DNA of 64,000 nucleotides from Pseudomonadota bacterium (GCA_021798915.1 JAJZBM010000001.1:186001-250000), one strand, 5' to 3'. Shown: positions 29,891 to 40,135, counted from the stretch's first letter. Program-made: numbers and translations. Notes: generated from the letters alone by a model not told the origin.

Positions 29891-30999
29891 TCATCGCCGC
29901 GACCTTCCTCCGCTATATTTCGCGGGTCTTCACTTTTGCCGTGCTGACCATGGTCGCGGCGCTCTCCGGCCTCGTCGCGCTGTTCGATTTCATCGAGTTG
30001 CTGCGCCGCGCCGCGACCCGGCCACAGGCGACCTTCGCCATCGTCTCCGAGATCGCGGGGCTTCGTCTGCCCTGGGAAGCGATGCAGATTCTGCCGTTCG
30101 CGGTGCTGCTCGGCGGGATCTCGGCGTTCTGGCGCCTGACCCGCTCTTCCGAGCTGATCGTCGCGCGGGCGACCGGGCTTTCGGCGTGGCAGTTCCTCGC
30201 CGGCCCGGTATTATGCGCGCTCCTGCTCGGCATCGCCGCGACCGCCGCGGTGACACCGCTTTCGGCGGTGATGCTGGCCCGCGCCGAAGCGCTCGACAAC
30301 ACCTATCTGACCGCGACCGGCGGGCCGCTCTCGCTCGCCGGCGGCCAGCTCTGGCTGCGCCAATCCGACCACGCGCTGGTCCCGGACGGGGTTTCGATCA
30401 TCCACGCCGAGCAGGTGGCGCTCGCCCGCCGCGTGCTCTCGGCCTCCGATGTCAGCGTGTTCCGCCTGGCGCCGCATGACCAGCTTTTGCAGCGCATCGA
30501 AGCGCGGCGCGCGGTGCTCGACCACGGCTCCTGGCGGCTGGAGGAGGCGCGGCTGATCTCCGCCGACCGCCCGCCCGATCCGGCCGCGACGATCCTGCTG
30601 CCGACCGATCTCACCGTCGCCCGCGTCGAGGAGAGTTTCGCCTCGCCGGACACGCTGTCTTTCTGGAAGCTGCCGGATTTCATCGCTCTGCTCGAACGCT
30701 CCGGCTTTTCCGCGATCCGCCACCGGCTGCGCTTCCAGAGCCTGCTCGCGCTGCCGGTCCTGGCGGCGACGATGACCCTGGTCGCGGCCGGATTCTCGAT
30801 GCGCCCGACGCGGCGCGGCGGCACCGCGCGAATGATCGGGAGCGGCGTCTCCGCCGGCTTCGCCCTGTTCCTGATCTCCAAGGTCGCCGAGGAGTTCGGC
30901 GGCTCCGGCGCGCTGCCGATCGTCCTCGCCGCCTGGGCGCCGGCGGCGGCGGGGCTGATGCTGGCGATCGCGCTTCTGCTCCATCTGGAAGACGGCTGA
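29887..30999 (+). CDS. lptG: LPS export ABC transporter permease LptG
   Basis: YjgQ family; overlaps lptF; FDFIELLRR, TLSFWKLPDFIALLERSGFSAIRHRLRFQSLLALP. Confidence 0.92.
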   Translation: MIIAATFLRYISRVFTFAVLTMVAALSGLVALFDFIELLRRAATRPQATFAIVSEIAGLRLPWEAMQILPFAVLLGGISAFWRLTRSSELIVARATGLSAWQFLAGPVLCALLLGIAATAAVTPLSAVMLARAEALDNTYLTATGGPLSLAGGQLWLRQSDHALVPDGVSIIHAEQVALARRVLSASDVSVFRLAPHDQLLQRIEARRAVLDHGSWRLEEARLISADRPPDPAATILLPTDLTVARVEESFASPDTLSFWKLPDFIALLERSGFSAIRHRLRFQSLLALPVLAATMTLVAAGFSMRPTRRGGTARMIGSGVSAGFALFLISKVAEEFGGSGALPIVLAAWAPAAAGLMLAIALLLHLEDG

Positions 31000-31002
31000 G
31001 CG

Positions 31003-33270
31003 ATGCCGCGCCGGGCCTGGGGGGGTCTCCTCGCCACTCTTGCGGGCGCGATCGCGATCACGTTCGCGACACATGCCGTCGCGCAAACCACCATCCCCGG
31101 CTTCACCCCGTTCACCAAGCCGCAATACGGCTCCAGCCTGAACAAGGAGCCGATCAAGCCGAACGAAGCGGTATCCTTCACCGCCGATCAGATCGCCTAT
31201 GATCGCGACAATGGCATCGTCACCGCGACCGGCCATGTCGAAGCCTGGCAGAACGACCACGTGCTGCGCGCCGACAAGATCGTCTTCGACCGCAACACCA
31301 ATGTCGTCGCCGCCTCCGGCCATGTCGTGCTGCTGGAGCCGGATGGCGAGGTTCTGTTCGCCGATTACGCGGAGCTGACGCAAGGGATGCGCGAGGCGGT
31401 GCTGCGCGGCATGCGCGTCCTCCTCGAGGAGAACACACGCATCGCCGCCAACGGCGCGCGGCGCGTCGACGGCCAATACAACGAGCTGAGCCGTATGGTC
31501 TATTCCGCCTGCACGCTCTGCAAGGACGACCCCACCAAGCCGCCGGTCTGGCAGATCGACGCTTATTCGGCGGTGGATGATCTCCAGGCCAAGCGCATGG
31601 AGTTCCAGGACGCGACGGTGGAGCTGCTCGGCGTGCCGATTTTCTACATGCCCTATTTTTCCACCGCCGACAGTTCGGTGAAGCGTGAAAGCGGTTTTCT
31701 CGCCCCGGATGCCGGCTCCAACACCTTCATCGGCAGCTTCTTCGCGCTGCCCTATTACTACGTCATCAATAATTACTCGGATATCACGATAACCCCCTGG
31801 ATCGACAGCGGCATGGACCCCCAGCTCGACACGCTGTACCGGCAGAAATTCAATAATGGCCAGATCAAGCTCGAAACCGCCATCGCCTATGACGAAAACG
31901 CGATGCAGGGTCTGTTTTTCGGCTCCGGCGATTTCACCTATAATGAAAATTGGCGCTACGGCTTCAATATCAACGAGGCCAGTTCCGCAAATTACATGCG
32001 TGATTTCTTTATATCCGGCTACGGTAACGACGTGCTTTCCAGCACCACCTATCTGGAGGGCTTCGGACAGGGCGCCTATTCACGGCTCGATACTCAGTTC
32101 TATGAGGGCTTGCTCAATATCGTGAACAACAAGGAGCTGCCCTACGTCCTGCCACGTTACCTTTATGACTATGTCGGGAACCCGGATTCGCTCGGCGGAT
32201 ATTTCACCTTCACCGGCGGCGGCTTCGACGTGCTGCGCTTCATCGGCACCGATACCCAGCGCATCAACGGCACGCTCTCCTATAATTTGCCGGAGATCGG
32301 ACCGCTCGGCCAGGAATGGAATTTCCTCGCCCGCTTCTATTCCGCCGGCTATCAGGCCCAGGGCCTCAACGAGATCCCGAATTTCAGCCCCTACACCCAT
32401 TCCGACGTCGCCCAGGGCGAGCCGGTGGTGGCGGCGCGGATGAACTGGCCGTTCTCGCGCATCGACGGCGACGCGACGACGGTCCTGGAGCCGATCACCC
32501 AGTTCGTCATCCGCCCCGACGGCTACGGCTTCACCTCGCCCTATCTCATCCCCAACGAGGACAGCCTCGATCAGCTCTTCACCGACGCCAATCTGTTCTC
32601 GATCAACCGTCTGCCGGGCATCGACCGCCTCGGCGGCGGTCTGCGCGCCGATCTCGGCATGCATTTCGCGTGGTTCGACGGGAGCCACGTCTTCGACGCG
32701 CTAATCGGCCAATCCTATCGTTCGCAGACCGAATATCAGCTCTGGGGCCCCGGCTCCGGGCTCGGCGGCAATATCTCCGATATCGTCGGGCGGGTCTATT
32801 ACGAGCCCGCCGACTGGCTCAACGTCACCTATCGCTTCCGCCTCAACCACGACACCGGCGCAACCGAGTTCAACGACACCAGGCTGACGGTCGGGCCGCC
32901 GAATTTCCGCGTCGATTTCGGCTATATCTACAGCAATCTCGACCCGTTCTATTTCTATAATCAGTTGCCGACCATCCCGGCGCCCTCCTATGCCCCGTAC
33001 CAGTCGCTCAATTTCCCGCGCAACGAAATTCTGACCGGGATACAGACCAAATTCGGCAATTGGCGGGCCGGCGGCTATATCCAGCGCAACATGCAGCTCA
33101 ACCAATTGGTCGCCTATGGCCTCGATGGCGGCTATGAAGACGATTGCTTCATCGTGGCATTGAACTACTTCGATCTGTTCACGAACTATAACGGCATCAG
33201 CAATGTCCAGGCCTTGACCATCAACATGACCTTCAAGACCCTCGGACAATTCGGCGTCCCGCTGATGTAG
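31003..33270 (+). CDS. lptD: LPS-assembly protein LptD
   Basis: OstA-like N-domain (FTADQIAYDRDNGIVTATGHVEAWQNDHVLRADKI), YSACTLCK, C-terminal barrel with EDDCFIV. Confidence 0.94.
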   Translation: MPRRAWGGLLATLAGAIAITFATHAVAQTTIPGFTPFTKPQYGSSLNKEPIKPNEAVSFTADQIAYDRDNGIVTATGHVEAWQNDHVLRADKIVFDRNTNVVAASGHVVLLEPDGEVLFADYAELTQGMREAVLRGMRVLLEENTRIAANGARRVDGQYNELSRMVYSACTLCKDDPTKPPVWQIDAYSAVDDLQAKRMEFQDATVELLGVPIFYMPYFSTADSSVKRESGFLAPDAGSNTFIGSFFALPYYYVINNYSDITITPWIDSGMDPQLDTLYRQKFNNGQIKLETAIAYDENAMQGLFFGSGDFTYNENWRYGFNINEASSANYMRDFFISGYGNDVLSSTTYLEGFGQGAYSRLDTQFYEGLLNIVNNKELPYVLPRYLYDYVGNPDSLGGYFTFTGGGFDVLRFIGTDTQRINGTLSYNLPEIGPLGQEWNFLARFYSAGYQAQGLNEIPNFSPYTHSDVAQGEPVVAARMNWPFSRIDGDATTVLEPITQFVIRPDGYGFTSPYLIPNEDSLDQLFTDANLFSINRLPGIDRLGGGLRADLGMHFAWFDGSHVFDALIGQSYRSQTEYQLWGPGSGLGGNISDIVGRVYYEPADWLNVTYRFRLNHDTGATEFNDTRLTVGPPNFRVDFGYIYSNLDPFYFYNQLPTIPAPSYAPYQSLNFPRNEILTGIQTKFGNWRAGGYIQRNMQLNQLVAYGLDGGYEDDCFIVALNYFDLFTNYNGISNVQALTINMTFKTLGQFGVPLM

Positions 33271-33314
33271 GGGCGCGCGCTGCCCGATTATGCTATGGCT
33301 CGCCGAGACCGCTC

Positions 33315-34772
33315 TTGGGAGAGGAAGTTTCCCCGATGCCCCCGCTTTTGCGGCAGAGTGCCGCGCCCGCGCTGCCTTTGCTCACCTGCCTCTGGTGGCT
33401 GGCCACCGCCGCCGCGGCCAGCGCGCAAACCCCCTTCGCGCCCCCGGCACCCGCGCCAGCGCCCGCGTCAGCACCCGCGTCAGCGCCCGACAAACACGCC
33501 GCCGAACATCCGGGGGGGCCGGCGGGCAACGCCAAGACCACCGACGACACCCTCGATCCCGAGCGGGAATCGCGCATCGTCGCGGTCGTCAATGGCGACG
33601 TCATCAGCGCCCAGGACGTCGATAACCGCCGCCGCCTGTTCGCCCTCTCGAGCGGGCTTCCCATCACCCGCGAAGTGCTCGACCGGCTGACGCCGCAGGT
33701 GGTGCGCGAGCTGATCGACGAGCGGCTCCGCCTGCAAGAGGTGCAGCGGCGCAAGATCGCCGTCACCAACAAGGACATCGCCGAGACCATCGGCAATCTC
33801 GAAAAGCGCAACAACATGCCGCCGGGGACACTGGCGCGCCGGCTCGCCTCCGATGGCGCCGAAATCCACACCCTCTACGACCAGACCCGCGTGCAGCTCG
33901 GCTGGTCGCGGGTTTTGCGCGAACAGATGGGCGTCGCCGACCGCGTCACCGAGCAGGACGTCAACGAGCAGTTGCACATGATCAAGGCCGAGACCGGCCA
34001 GATGGAATATCACGTCGCAGAGATTTTCCTCCCCATCGACGAGCCGGCACGCGCCGCCGATACTCAGCGTTTCGCCGAAACCGTGATCCAGCAATTGCGC
34101 AACGGCGCGCCATTCGCCGTCGTCGCGGCGCAGTTCAGCCAGAGCCAGACCGCCTTGCAGGGCGGCGATCTCGGCTGGGTGCGGCCCAACCAGCTCGAAT
34201 CACCAATCGCCCACCTGGTCACCGAAATGCCGCCGGGCGCGATCAGCAACCCGGTTCCGGTCGCCGGCGGGCTCTCCATCGTCACCCTGCTCGCCAAACG
34301 CCAGATCGGCAACGATCCCGCGACGCTCCTCAAAATCCGCCAGGTGTTCCTGAAATTCGCGACCCCGCTCGACCCCCAGAACCCGACCCAGCAGCAGCAC
34401 GACATGCTGCTCCGCGCCAAACAAATCTCGACCAATGTGCATAGCTGCGAGGCAATGGCGGCGGCCGACAAGGCGGCCGGCAACCCGCCACGCCCCGACC
34501 CGGTCGAGGTCCGCCTCGAATCCGTCAACCCGCCCGAACTCCGCGCCCTGCTCGGCAAGCTCAGCGAAAACAAGCCGAGCGAGCCCCTGGTGACCCAGGA
34601 GGGCATCATGGTGGTCATCGTCTGCTCCCGTGAGGAGCGCAATCTCGGCATGCCGTCCAAGGAAGAGGTGATGAACCAGCTCTTCAGCCAGCGCGTCGAA
34701 CTGATCTCGCGCCAGATGATGCGCGATCTCCATCGCCGCGCCTCGATCGATCAGCGGGTCGGAGGGGCTTGA
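33315..34772 (+). CDS. surA: Peptidylprolyl isomerase SurA-like
   Basis: Signal sequence, SurA N-domain (IVAVVNGDVISAQDVDNRRRLF), PpiC domain (YHVAEIFLPIDEPARAADTQRFAETVIQQLRNGAPFAVVAAQFSQSQTALQGGDLGWV); follows lptD. Confidence 0.9.
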   Translation: MGEEVSPMPPLLRQSAAPALPLLTCLWWLATAAAASAQTPFAPPAPAPAPASAPASAPDKHAAEHPGGPAGNAKTTDDTLDPERESRIVAVVNGDVISAQDVDNRRRLFALSSGLPITREVLDRLTPQVVRELIDERLRLQEVQRRKIAVTNKDIAETIGNLEKRNNMPPGTLARRLASDGAEIHTLYDQTRVQLGWSRVLREQMGVADRVTEQDVNEQLHMIKAETGQMEYHVAEIFLPIDEPARAADTQRFAETVIQQLRNGAPFAVVAAQFSQSQTALQGGDLGWVRPNQLESPIAHLVTEMPPGAISNPVPVAGGLSIVTLLAKRQIGNDPATLLKIRQVFLKFATPLDPQNPTQQQHDMLLRAKQISTNVHSCEAMAAADKAAGNPPRPDPVEVRLESVNPPELRALLGKLSENKPSEPLVTQEGIMVVIVCSREERNLGMPSKEEVMNQLFSQRVELISRQMMRDLHRRASIDQRVGGA

Positions 34773-34800
34773 GAGATTTGAGAGAATAAACAAGGAAAAT

Positions 34801-34918
34801 GTTCTTTTTGAAAAAAGAACCAAAAACTTTTATCCGTTGGGCTATGCCTGCGGCACTGCCCACTCCGGGGAAGCGGGGGGAAAGTCTTTTTGCTTCTTTT
34901 TTGGAAATAAAAAGAGAC
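34801..34918. repeat. Full-length intergenic three-hairpin element (second copy)
   Basis: gttcttttt/aaaaagaac (34801-34820), gggctatgcc/ggcactgccc (34839-34861), imperfect right arm tctttttgcttcttttttggaaataaaaagaga. Confidence 0.75.
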
Positions 34919-34925
34919 CCCTTTC

Positions 34926-35759
34926 TTGGTGGGTGATCCTCTCGCCGAGCCGTTGCGCGATGTCATCGCCCGCCATGGTTTGGCGGCGCGCAAGGCGTTG
35001 GGCCAGCATTTTCTGCTCGATCTCAATCTCACCGCCCGCATCGCCGCCGCCGCCCTGCCGCTCGCCGGCGCGCATGTGATCGAAATCGGGCCGGGACCAG
35101 GCGGGCTCACCCGCGCCCTGCTCGCAAGCGACGCCGCCAGCGTCACCGCGATCGAGATCGACCGTCGCGCGATCGCGGCACTCGCCGAATTGCAGCCCGC
35201 CGCCGGGGCGCGGCTCACGGTGATCGAGGCGGACGCGCTCGGCCTCGATTATCCGGCGCTCGTGCCGGCGCCGCGGGTGATCGTCGCCAATCTCCCCTAT
35301 AATATCGCAACGCCCTTGCTCGTCTCCTGGCTACGCGCCGCCGGCGCGTTCGAGCGTCTGGTGCTGATGTTCCAGCGCGAAGTCGCGGAACGGATCTGCG
35401 CCGCGCCCGACAGCCCCGCCTATGGCCGGCTCGCGGTGCTGGCGCAGTTCCTCTGCGCGACCGATCTGGTCTTGCGTCTCCCGCCGGCGGCCTTCACCCC
35501 GCCGCCTGCCGTCGCCTCCGCTGTGGTGCGGCTCAGCCCGCATCCGCGCCAGCCGCCGCCCGCCCTCCGCGCCGCCCTCGAGCGGGTCAGCGCCGCCGCC
35601 TTCGGCCAGCGCCGCAAGATGCTGCGCCGCGCCCTCGCGCCGCTCGGCGGCGAGACGCTGCTCGCCGAAGCCGGGATCGACCCGACCCGCCGCGCCGAAA
35701 CCCTGAGCGTCACGGAATTCGCGCATCTCGCGGCGCTGCTCCTGGCGCGCGCCGAATGA
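34926..35759 (+). CDS. rsmA: 16S rRNA (adenine(1518)-N6/adenine(1519)-N6)-dimethyltransferase
   Basis: ARKALGQHFLLDLN, VIEIGPGPGGLTRALL, VIVANLPYNIATPLL; start TTG 34926 or GTG 34929. Confidence 0.95.
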   Translation: MVGDPLAEPLRDVIARHGLAARKALGQHFLLDLNLTARIAAAALPLAGAHVIEIGPGPGGLTRALLASDAASVTAIEIDRRAIAALAELQPAAGARLTVIEADALGLDYPALVPAPRVIVANLPYNIATPLLVSWLRAAGAFERLVLMFQREVAERICAAPDSPAYGRLAVLAQFLCATDLVLRLPPAAFTPPPAVASAVVRLSPHPRQPPPALRAALERVSAAAFGQRRKMLRRALAPLGGETLLAEAGIDPTRRAETLSVTEFAHLAALLLARAE

Positions 35760-35835
35760 ATTACAGAAAATAGTTGAAAAGAGATATTTTGTTATATATT
35801 ATGTCGTATCGATCCCATGATCCGGGGGCTGTCCG

Positions 35836-36822
35836 ATGTATACTCAGGCTCTGAACACCGCCGAGGCGCCGGGCGCGCCCGTGGATGCCGCCGCGGCGGC
35901 GCGGTTTCAGGCGCGGATCGACGCCGAACAGCGCATCGAGCCCCGGGATTTCATGCCCGAAGCCTATCGCCGCACCCTGATCCGCCAGATCAGCCAGCAC
36001 GCCCATTCCGAAATCGTCGGCATGTTGCCGGAGGGGAACTGGATCACCCGCGCGCCCTCGCTCCGGCGCAAGGCGGCGCTGCTCGCCAAGGTCCAGGACG
36101 AAGGCGGGCACGGGCTTTATCTCTACGCCGCTGCCGAGACGCTCGGCGTCGCGCGGGAGGCGCTGGTCGATCAGCTTCTGGCCGGGGTCGCGAAATATTC
36201 CTCGATTTTCAACTACCCGACGCTCACCTGGGCCGATATCGGCGCCATCGGCTGGTTGGTCGATGGCGCCGCGATCATGAACCAGATCCCGCTCTGCCGC
36301 TGCTCCTATGGCCCTTATGCGCGCGCGATGATCCGGATTTGCAAGGAGGAGAGTTTTCACCAGCGCCAGGGCTTCGAGATCATGCTGACGCTTTGCCGCG
36401 GCACGCCGGCGCAGAAGGCGATGGCGCAGGACGCGCTCGATCGCTGGTGGTGGCCGGTTCTGATGATGTTCGGCCCGCCAGACGCGCAAAGCCAGCACAG
36501 CCAGACCTCCACGCGCTGGAAGATCAAGCGTTTCTCCAACGACGAATTGCGTCAGAAATTCCTCGACGCGACGGTGCCGCAGGCGCGATTTCTCGGCCTC
36601 ACCCCCCCCGACCCGGCCCTCGCCTTCGATGCCGAAACCGGCCATTGGCGCGCCGGACCGATCGATTGGGCGGAGTTCGAGGCGGTACTCGCCGGCAACG
36701 GCCCCTGCAACCGCGAGCGCCTGGAGGCGCGCCGCCGCGCCCATGAGGACGGCGCCTGGGTACGCGACGCGGCGCGCGCCCACGCCGAAAAGCCGCGCGC
36801 GACGAAGGCGCAGGCGGCATGA
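35836..36822 (+). CDS. paaA: 1,2-phenylacetyl-CoA epoxidase subunit A
   Basis: [57 protein letters not shown]; followed by paaBCDE. Confidence 0.96.
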   Translation: MYTQALNTAEAPGAPVDAAAAARFQARIDAEQRIEPRDFMPEAYRRTLIRQISQHAHSEIVGMLPEGNWITRAPSLRRKAALLAKVQDEGGHGLYLYAAAETLGVAREALVDQLLAGVAKYSSIFNYPTLTWADIGAIGWLVDGAAIMNQIPLCRCSYGPYARAMIRICKEESFHQRQGFEIMLTLCRGTPAQKAMAQDALDRWWWPVLMMFGPPDAQSQHSQTSTRWKIKRFSNDELRQKFLDATVPQARFLGLTPPDPALAFDAETGHWRAGPIDWAEFEAVLAGNGPCNRERLEARRRAHEDGAWVRDAARAHAEKPRATKAQAA

Positions 36823-37106
36823 GCGCCGATCTGTCGCCGCTTTGGGAGGTGTTCATCCGGAGCCGCAACGGCCTCGCCCATCGCCATGCCGGCTCGCTCC
36901 ACGCCACCGACGCCGAGATGGCGCTCGCCGCGGCACGCGATCTTTTCACCCGCCGCGGCGAGGCGGCCTCGCTCTGGGTGGTGCCGGCGGCCGCGATCAT
37001 CGCCTCCGACCCCGCCGAGGCGGGGATGCTGTTCGAGCCGACCGGGTCGAAAATCTACCGCCATCCGACATTTTACGAGGTCCCCGAGGATGTCGGGCAT
37101 ATGTGA
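36819..37106 (+). CDS. paaB: 1,2-phenylacetyl-CoA epoxidase subunit B
   Basis: [54 protein letters not shown]. Confidence 0.96.
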   Translation: MSADLSPLWEVFIRSRNGLAHRHAGSLHATDAEMALAAARDLFTRRGEAASLWVVPAAAIIASDPAEAGMLFEPTGSKIYRHPTFYEVPEDVGHM

Positions 37107-37113
37107 GCCGGCG

Positions 37114-37899
37114 ATGGGCGCGATGGTGGGCAGCGCCCTCACCCTGGTGGAGACGCCGCTTCTCCGCGCCCTCCTCGCCCGCGCCGATGACGCGCTGATC
37201 CTCGGCCATCGTCTCTCGGAATGGACCGGCCATGCGCCGATCCTGGAGGAGGAGCTGGCGCTCGCCAATCTCGCCCTCGATCTCATCGGCCAGGCGCGGC
37301 TGCTTTACGAGTACGCCGGCGCGATCGAGGGCGCCGGCCATGGCGAAGATGATTTCGCCTATTTCCGCGACCCGCCGCAATTCCGCAATCTGCTTCTCGT
37401 CGAGCAGCCGAACGGCGATTTCGCGGCAACCATGCTGCGCCATTTCCTCTATGCCGCCTTCGCCGATCCCTATTGGCGGGCGATGACCGCCGCCGGTGAT
37501 GCGACCCTCGCCGCCATCGCCGCCAAAGCCGAGAAGGAGATGGCCTATCATCTTCGCCACGCCGCCGCCTGGGTGATCCGCCTCGGCGACGGCACGGCGG
37601 AAAGCCATCGCCGTCTCGCCGCGGCGCTCGATGCGCTTTGGCCGTTCACCGGCGAGATGTTCACCGCCGAGGCCGGCGAGGCGGCGCTGGCCGAAGCCGG
37701 CGCGGTGATCGATCCGGCAACGCTGCGCCCGCTCTGGGATGCGACCATCGACCGGGTGTTCGCCGCAGCCAATCTCGCCCGCCCGAGCGGGGAATGGGCG
37801 CCGAGCGGCGGGCGCGCCGGGCGGCATTCCGAGCATCTCGGCCATCTGCTCGCCACCATGCAGCATCTCGCCCGCAGCCATCCGGGAGCGACGTGGTGA
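37114..37899 (+). CDS. paaC: Phenylacetate-CoA oxygenase subunit PaaC
   Basis: ADDALILGHRLSEWTGHAPILEEELALANLALDLIGQARLLYEYA; ATG at 37114. Confidence 0.96.
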   Translation: MGAMVGSALTLVETPLLRALLARADDALILGHRLSEWTGHAPILEEELALANLALDLIGQARLLYEYAGAIEGAGHGEDDFAYFRDPPQFRNLLLVEQPNGDFAATMLRHFLYAAFADPYWRAMTAAGDATLAAIAAKAEKEMAYHLRHAAAWVIRLGDGTAESHRRLAAALDALWPFTGEMFTAEAGEAALAEAGAVIDPATLRPLWDATIDRVFAAANLARPSGEWAPSGGRAGRHSEHLGHLLATMQHLARSHPGATW

Positions 37900-38354
37900 G
37901 CGGCGCCGATCTCGCGGCGCGGGCGCGGGCGGCGCTCGCCGCGGTCGCCGATCCCGAATTGCCGTTCCTCACCATCGCCGATCTCGGCATTCTGCGCGAT
38001 GTCGCGCCGGTTGGCGACGGGATCGAGGTGGTGATCACCCCGACCTATTCCGGCTGCCCGGCGATGGTGGAAATCACCGCAGCGATCCGGAGCACCCTGG
38101 CGGAGGCCGGGATCGCGCCAGCGCGGGTGCGCACCGTGCTCGCCCCGGCCTGGACGACGGATTGGCTGAGCGAAGCGGGCAGGCGCAAGCTCGCCGCTGC
38201 CGGCATCGCGCCGCCGGCGCCGCGCGCGCCGCTTTGTCCGCGCTGCGCCTCCCCGGCCACCGAACTCATCTCCCCGTTCGGCGCGACGGCGTGCAAAGCG
38301 CTCTGGCGCTGCACCGCCTGCCGCGAGCCGTTCGAGGCGTTCAAATGCCACTGA
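37896..38354 (+). CDS. paaD: Phenylacetate-CoA oxygenase subunit PaaD (MIP18-like)
   Basis: VADPELPFLTIADLGILRDV, TPTYSGCPAMVEI, Cys-rich tail CPRCASPATELISPFGATACKALWRCTACREPFEAFKCH; GTG start overlapping paaC stop. Confidence 0.94.
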   Translation: MSGADLAARARAALAAVADPELPFLTIADLGILRDVAPVGDGIEVVITPTYSGCPAMVEITAAIRSTLAEAGIAPARVRTVLAPAWTTDWLSEAGRRKLAAAGIAPPAPRAPLCPRCASPATELISPFGATACKALWRCTACREPFEAFKCH

Positions 38355-39424
38355 CCCGCCGTGCCTTTCACCGCCTGACGCTCCGCGAGGTGCGGCGTGA
38401 GACGCCGTCCGCGGTTTCGCTCGCTTTCGCCGTGCCGCCGGCGCTTGGCGAGGCGTTTCGCTTCACGCCGGGGCAGTATCTGACCCTTCGCTGCGTCGTC
38501 GATGGGGCCGAGATCCGGCGCTCCTATTCGATTTGCAGCGCGCCGGGTGATGGCGAATTGCGCATCGCCGTGAAGCAGGTGCCAGGCGGGGTGTTCTCGA
38601 CGCTGGCCAATACCAGCCTCGCCGCCGGCGATGAGATCGAGGTGGCAACCCCGGCGGGGCGTTTCGGCCTCGCCCCCGAGCCCGACGCGCGGCGCGTTTT
38701 CGCCGCTTTCGCCGCCGGCTCGGGCATCACGCCAATCCTCTCGCAACTGCGCGCGATTTTGGCGGAAGAGCCCGAAAGCCGGTTTTTTCTGGCCTACGGC
38801 GCCCCGAGCGGTGCCGAGATGCTGTTTCGTGAGGCGCTGTTCGACCTCAAGAACCGCGCGCCCGACCGCTTCGCGTTGTATCCGATCCTGTCGCGGGAGC
38901 ACCAGGATCTCGATCTTCTGCATGGCCGGCTGGATGCCGCGAAGATCGCCCGCCTGCTCCGCCACGCGATCCCGGCGGCGTCGATCGACCACGCCCTGAT
39001 CTGCGGCCCGGCGGCGATGGCGGAGACGGTGACGGAAGCGCTGCTGGCCGCAGGGCTGCCCGAGGCGCGCCTCCGCCGCGAGCGCTTCTCGACGGGCGCC
39101 CCGCCGCCGCCGCCACCCGCGGCAGCTTCCGCCGATATCGCGGCCGCCTGCCGGGCAACGATCATCATCGATGGCAGCAGCCATTCGGTCCCGGTCGCCG
39201 AAGGCGAGAGCGTGCTCGAAGCCGGCCTCCGCGCCGGGCTCGATCTTCCTTACGCCTGCCGTGGCGGCATGTGCTGCTCGTGCCGGGCGCGGCTTATCGC
39301 CGGCGAGGCGGACATTGCGGTGAATTACTCGCTGGAGCCGTGGGAACTGGCGGCGGGCTTCGTCCTCACCTGCCAGGCCCATCCGCACAGCGCCGAAATC
39401 ACGGTCGATTACGACCAGGTGTGA
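38345..39424 (+). CDS. paaE: Phenylacetate-CoA oxygenase/reductase subunit PaaE
   Basis: Ferredoxin-NADP reductase domain (FTPGQYLTLRCVVDG, RRSYSICS) plus C-terminal 2Fe-2S domain (YACRGGMCCSCRARLIAGE). Confidence 0.95.
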   Translation: MPLTRRAFHRLTLREVRRETPSAVSLAFAVPPALGEAFRFTPGQYLTLRCVVDGAEIRRSYSICSAPGDGELRIAVKQVPGGVFSTLANTSLAAGDEIEVATPAGRFGLAPEPDARRVFAAFAAGSGITPILSQLRAILAEEPESRFFLAYGAPSGAEMLFREALFDLKNRAPDRFALYPILSREHQDLDLLHGRLDAAKIARLLRHAIPAASIDHALICGPAAMAETVTEALLAAGLPEARLRRERFSTGAPPPPPPAAASADIAAACRATIIIDGSSHSVPVAEGESVLEAGLRAGLDLPYACRGGMCCSCRARLIAGEADIAVNYSLEPWELAAGFVLTCQAHPHSAEITVDYDQV

Positions 39425-39508
39425 TCTGGCATCCTGGAACGCCGCGCCCACCCGCCAATGCGGGCGGCAGCGCAGGCAAGCCGACGCGGGATGCGTGTTG
39501 GGCGTAGA

Positions 39509-40111
39509 TTACCCAGCGTTTACGGGCTCAAACCTGATATTGCCGACGCCAACGCCGGCAGTGAAATTCAGTTGGTACCAAGACAGTATCCGCTCGGAAT
39601 GTTCGACCCCAACAACAAAAAGATATTCTGACTTGGGACTTTCTTGAATATTACCACCGGCTTGATTAAATAAACGCCCGATCAATCCGATTAAATGTGC
39701 GAATAGCTGATCCGGATTACCGCGATCGCCTATAAGAAAATAAGTGATGCCGACTTTTAGCTGGGCGCGTACCGACAAAAGTTTTTGGACTTCTCCATGG
39801 AATCCTTTTGGATTATTTTCGTGCTCAATGATGACGACCGGCGGGAACCAGTTCCAGCCTTCCTGAGAGTCATTTGTGAAAACCGCATCAAGACGCAACG
39901 GCTCGCCGTGATAGCAGCCCAACTGCATAGCTGGGGCGGTCCGTTTGATGACGGAGTCGTTGTCGTAAAGCATGAAATCCGAAAATCGACCGTAGTCGCC
40001 CCAGATAGCTGGCCACTGCGCCGCGTGCTGTTTGTGAGCCTCGTTGTACGCCGCGACGAAAGCCTCAAGAAAAGCTTCGTATAAAGGCATGGCGTCGGGC
40101 TCCCCCATCAA
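39509..40111 (-). CDS. Hypothetical protein, possible PD-(D/E)XK nuclease-like fold
   Basis: Good ORF with lower-GC composition; LRLDAVF...WFPPVVIIEHENN...EVQKLLSVRAQLKVGITYFL resembles D-x(n)-E-x-(E/N) core; no confident family. Confidence 0.6.
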   Translation of the reverse strand: MMGEPDAMPLYEAFLEAFVAAYNEAHKQHAAQWPAIWGDYGRFSDFMLYDNDSVIKRTAPAMQLGCYHGEPLRLDAVFTNDSQEGWNWFPPVVIIEHENNPKGFHGEVQKLLSVRAQLKVGITYFLIGDRGNPDQLFAHLIGLIGRLFNQAGGNIQESPKSEYLFVVGVEHSERILSWYQLNFTAGVGVGNIRFEPVNAG

Positions 40112-40135
40112 AACCAGTCATTTTTTGAGAAAAAC

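Noticed and set aside
33440-33490. Short repeats (cccgcgtcagc) in surA
   Set aside because: Pro/Ala-rich linker after the signal peptide; common low-complexity segment.
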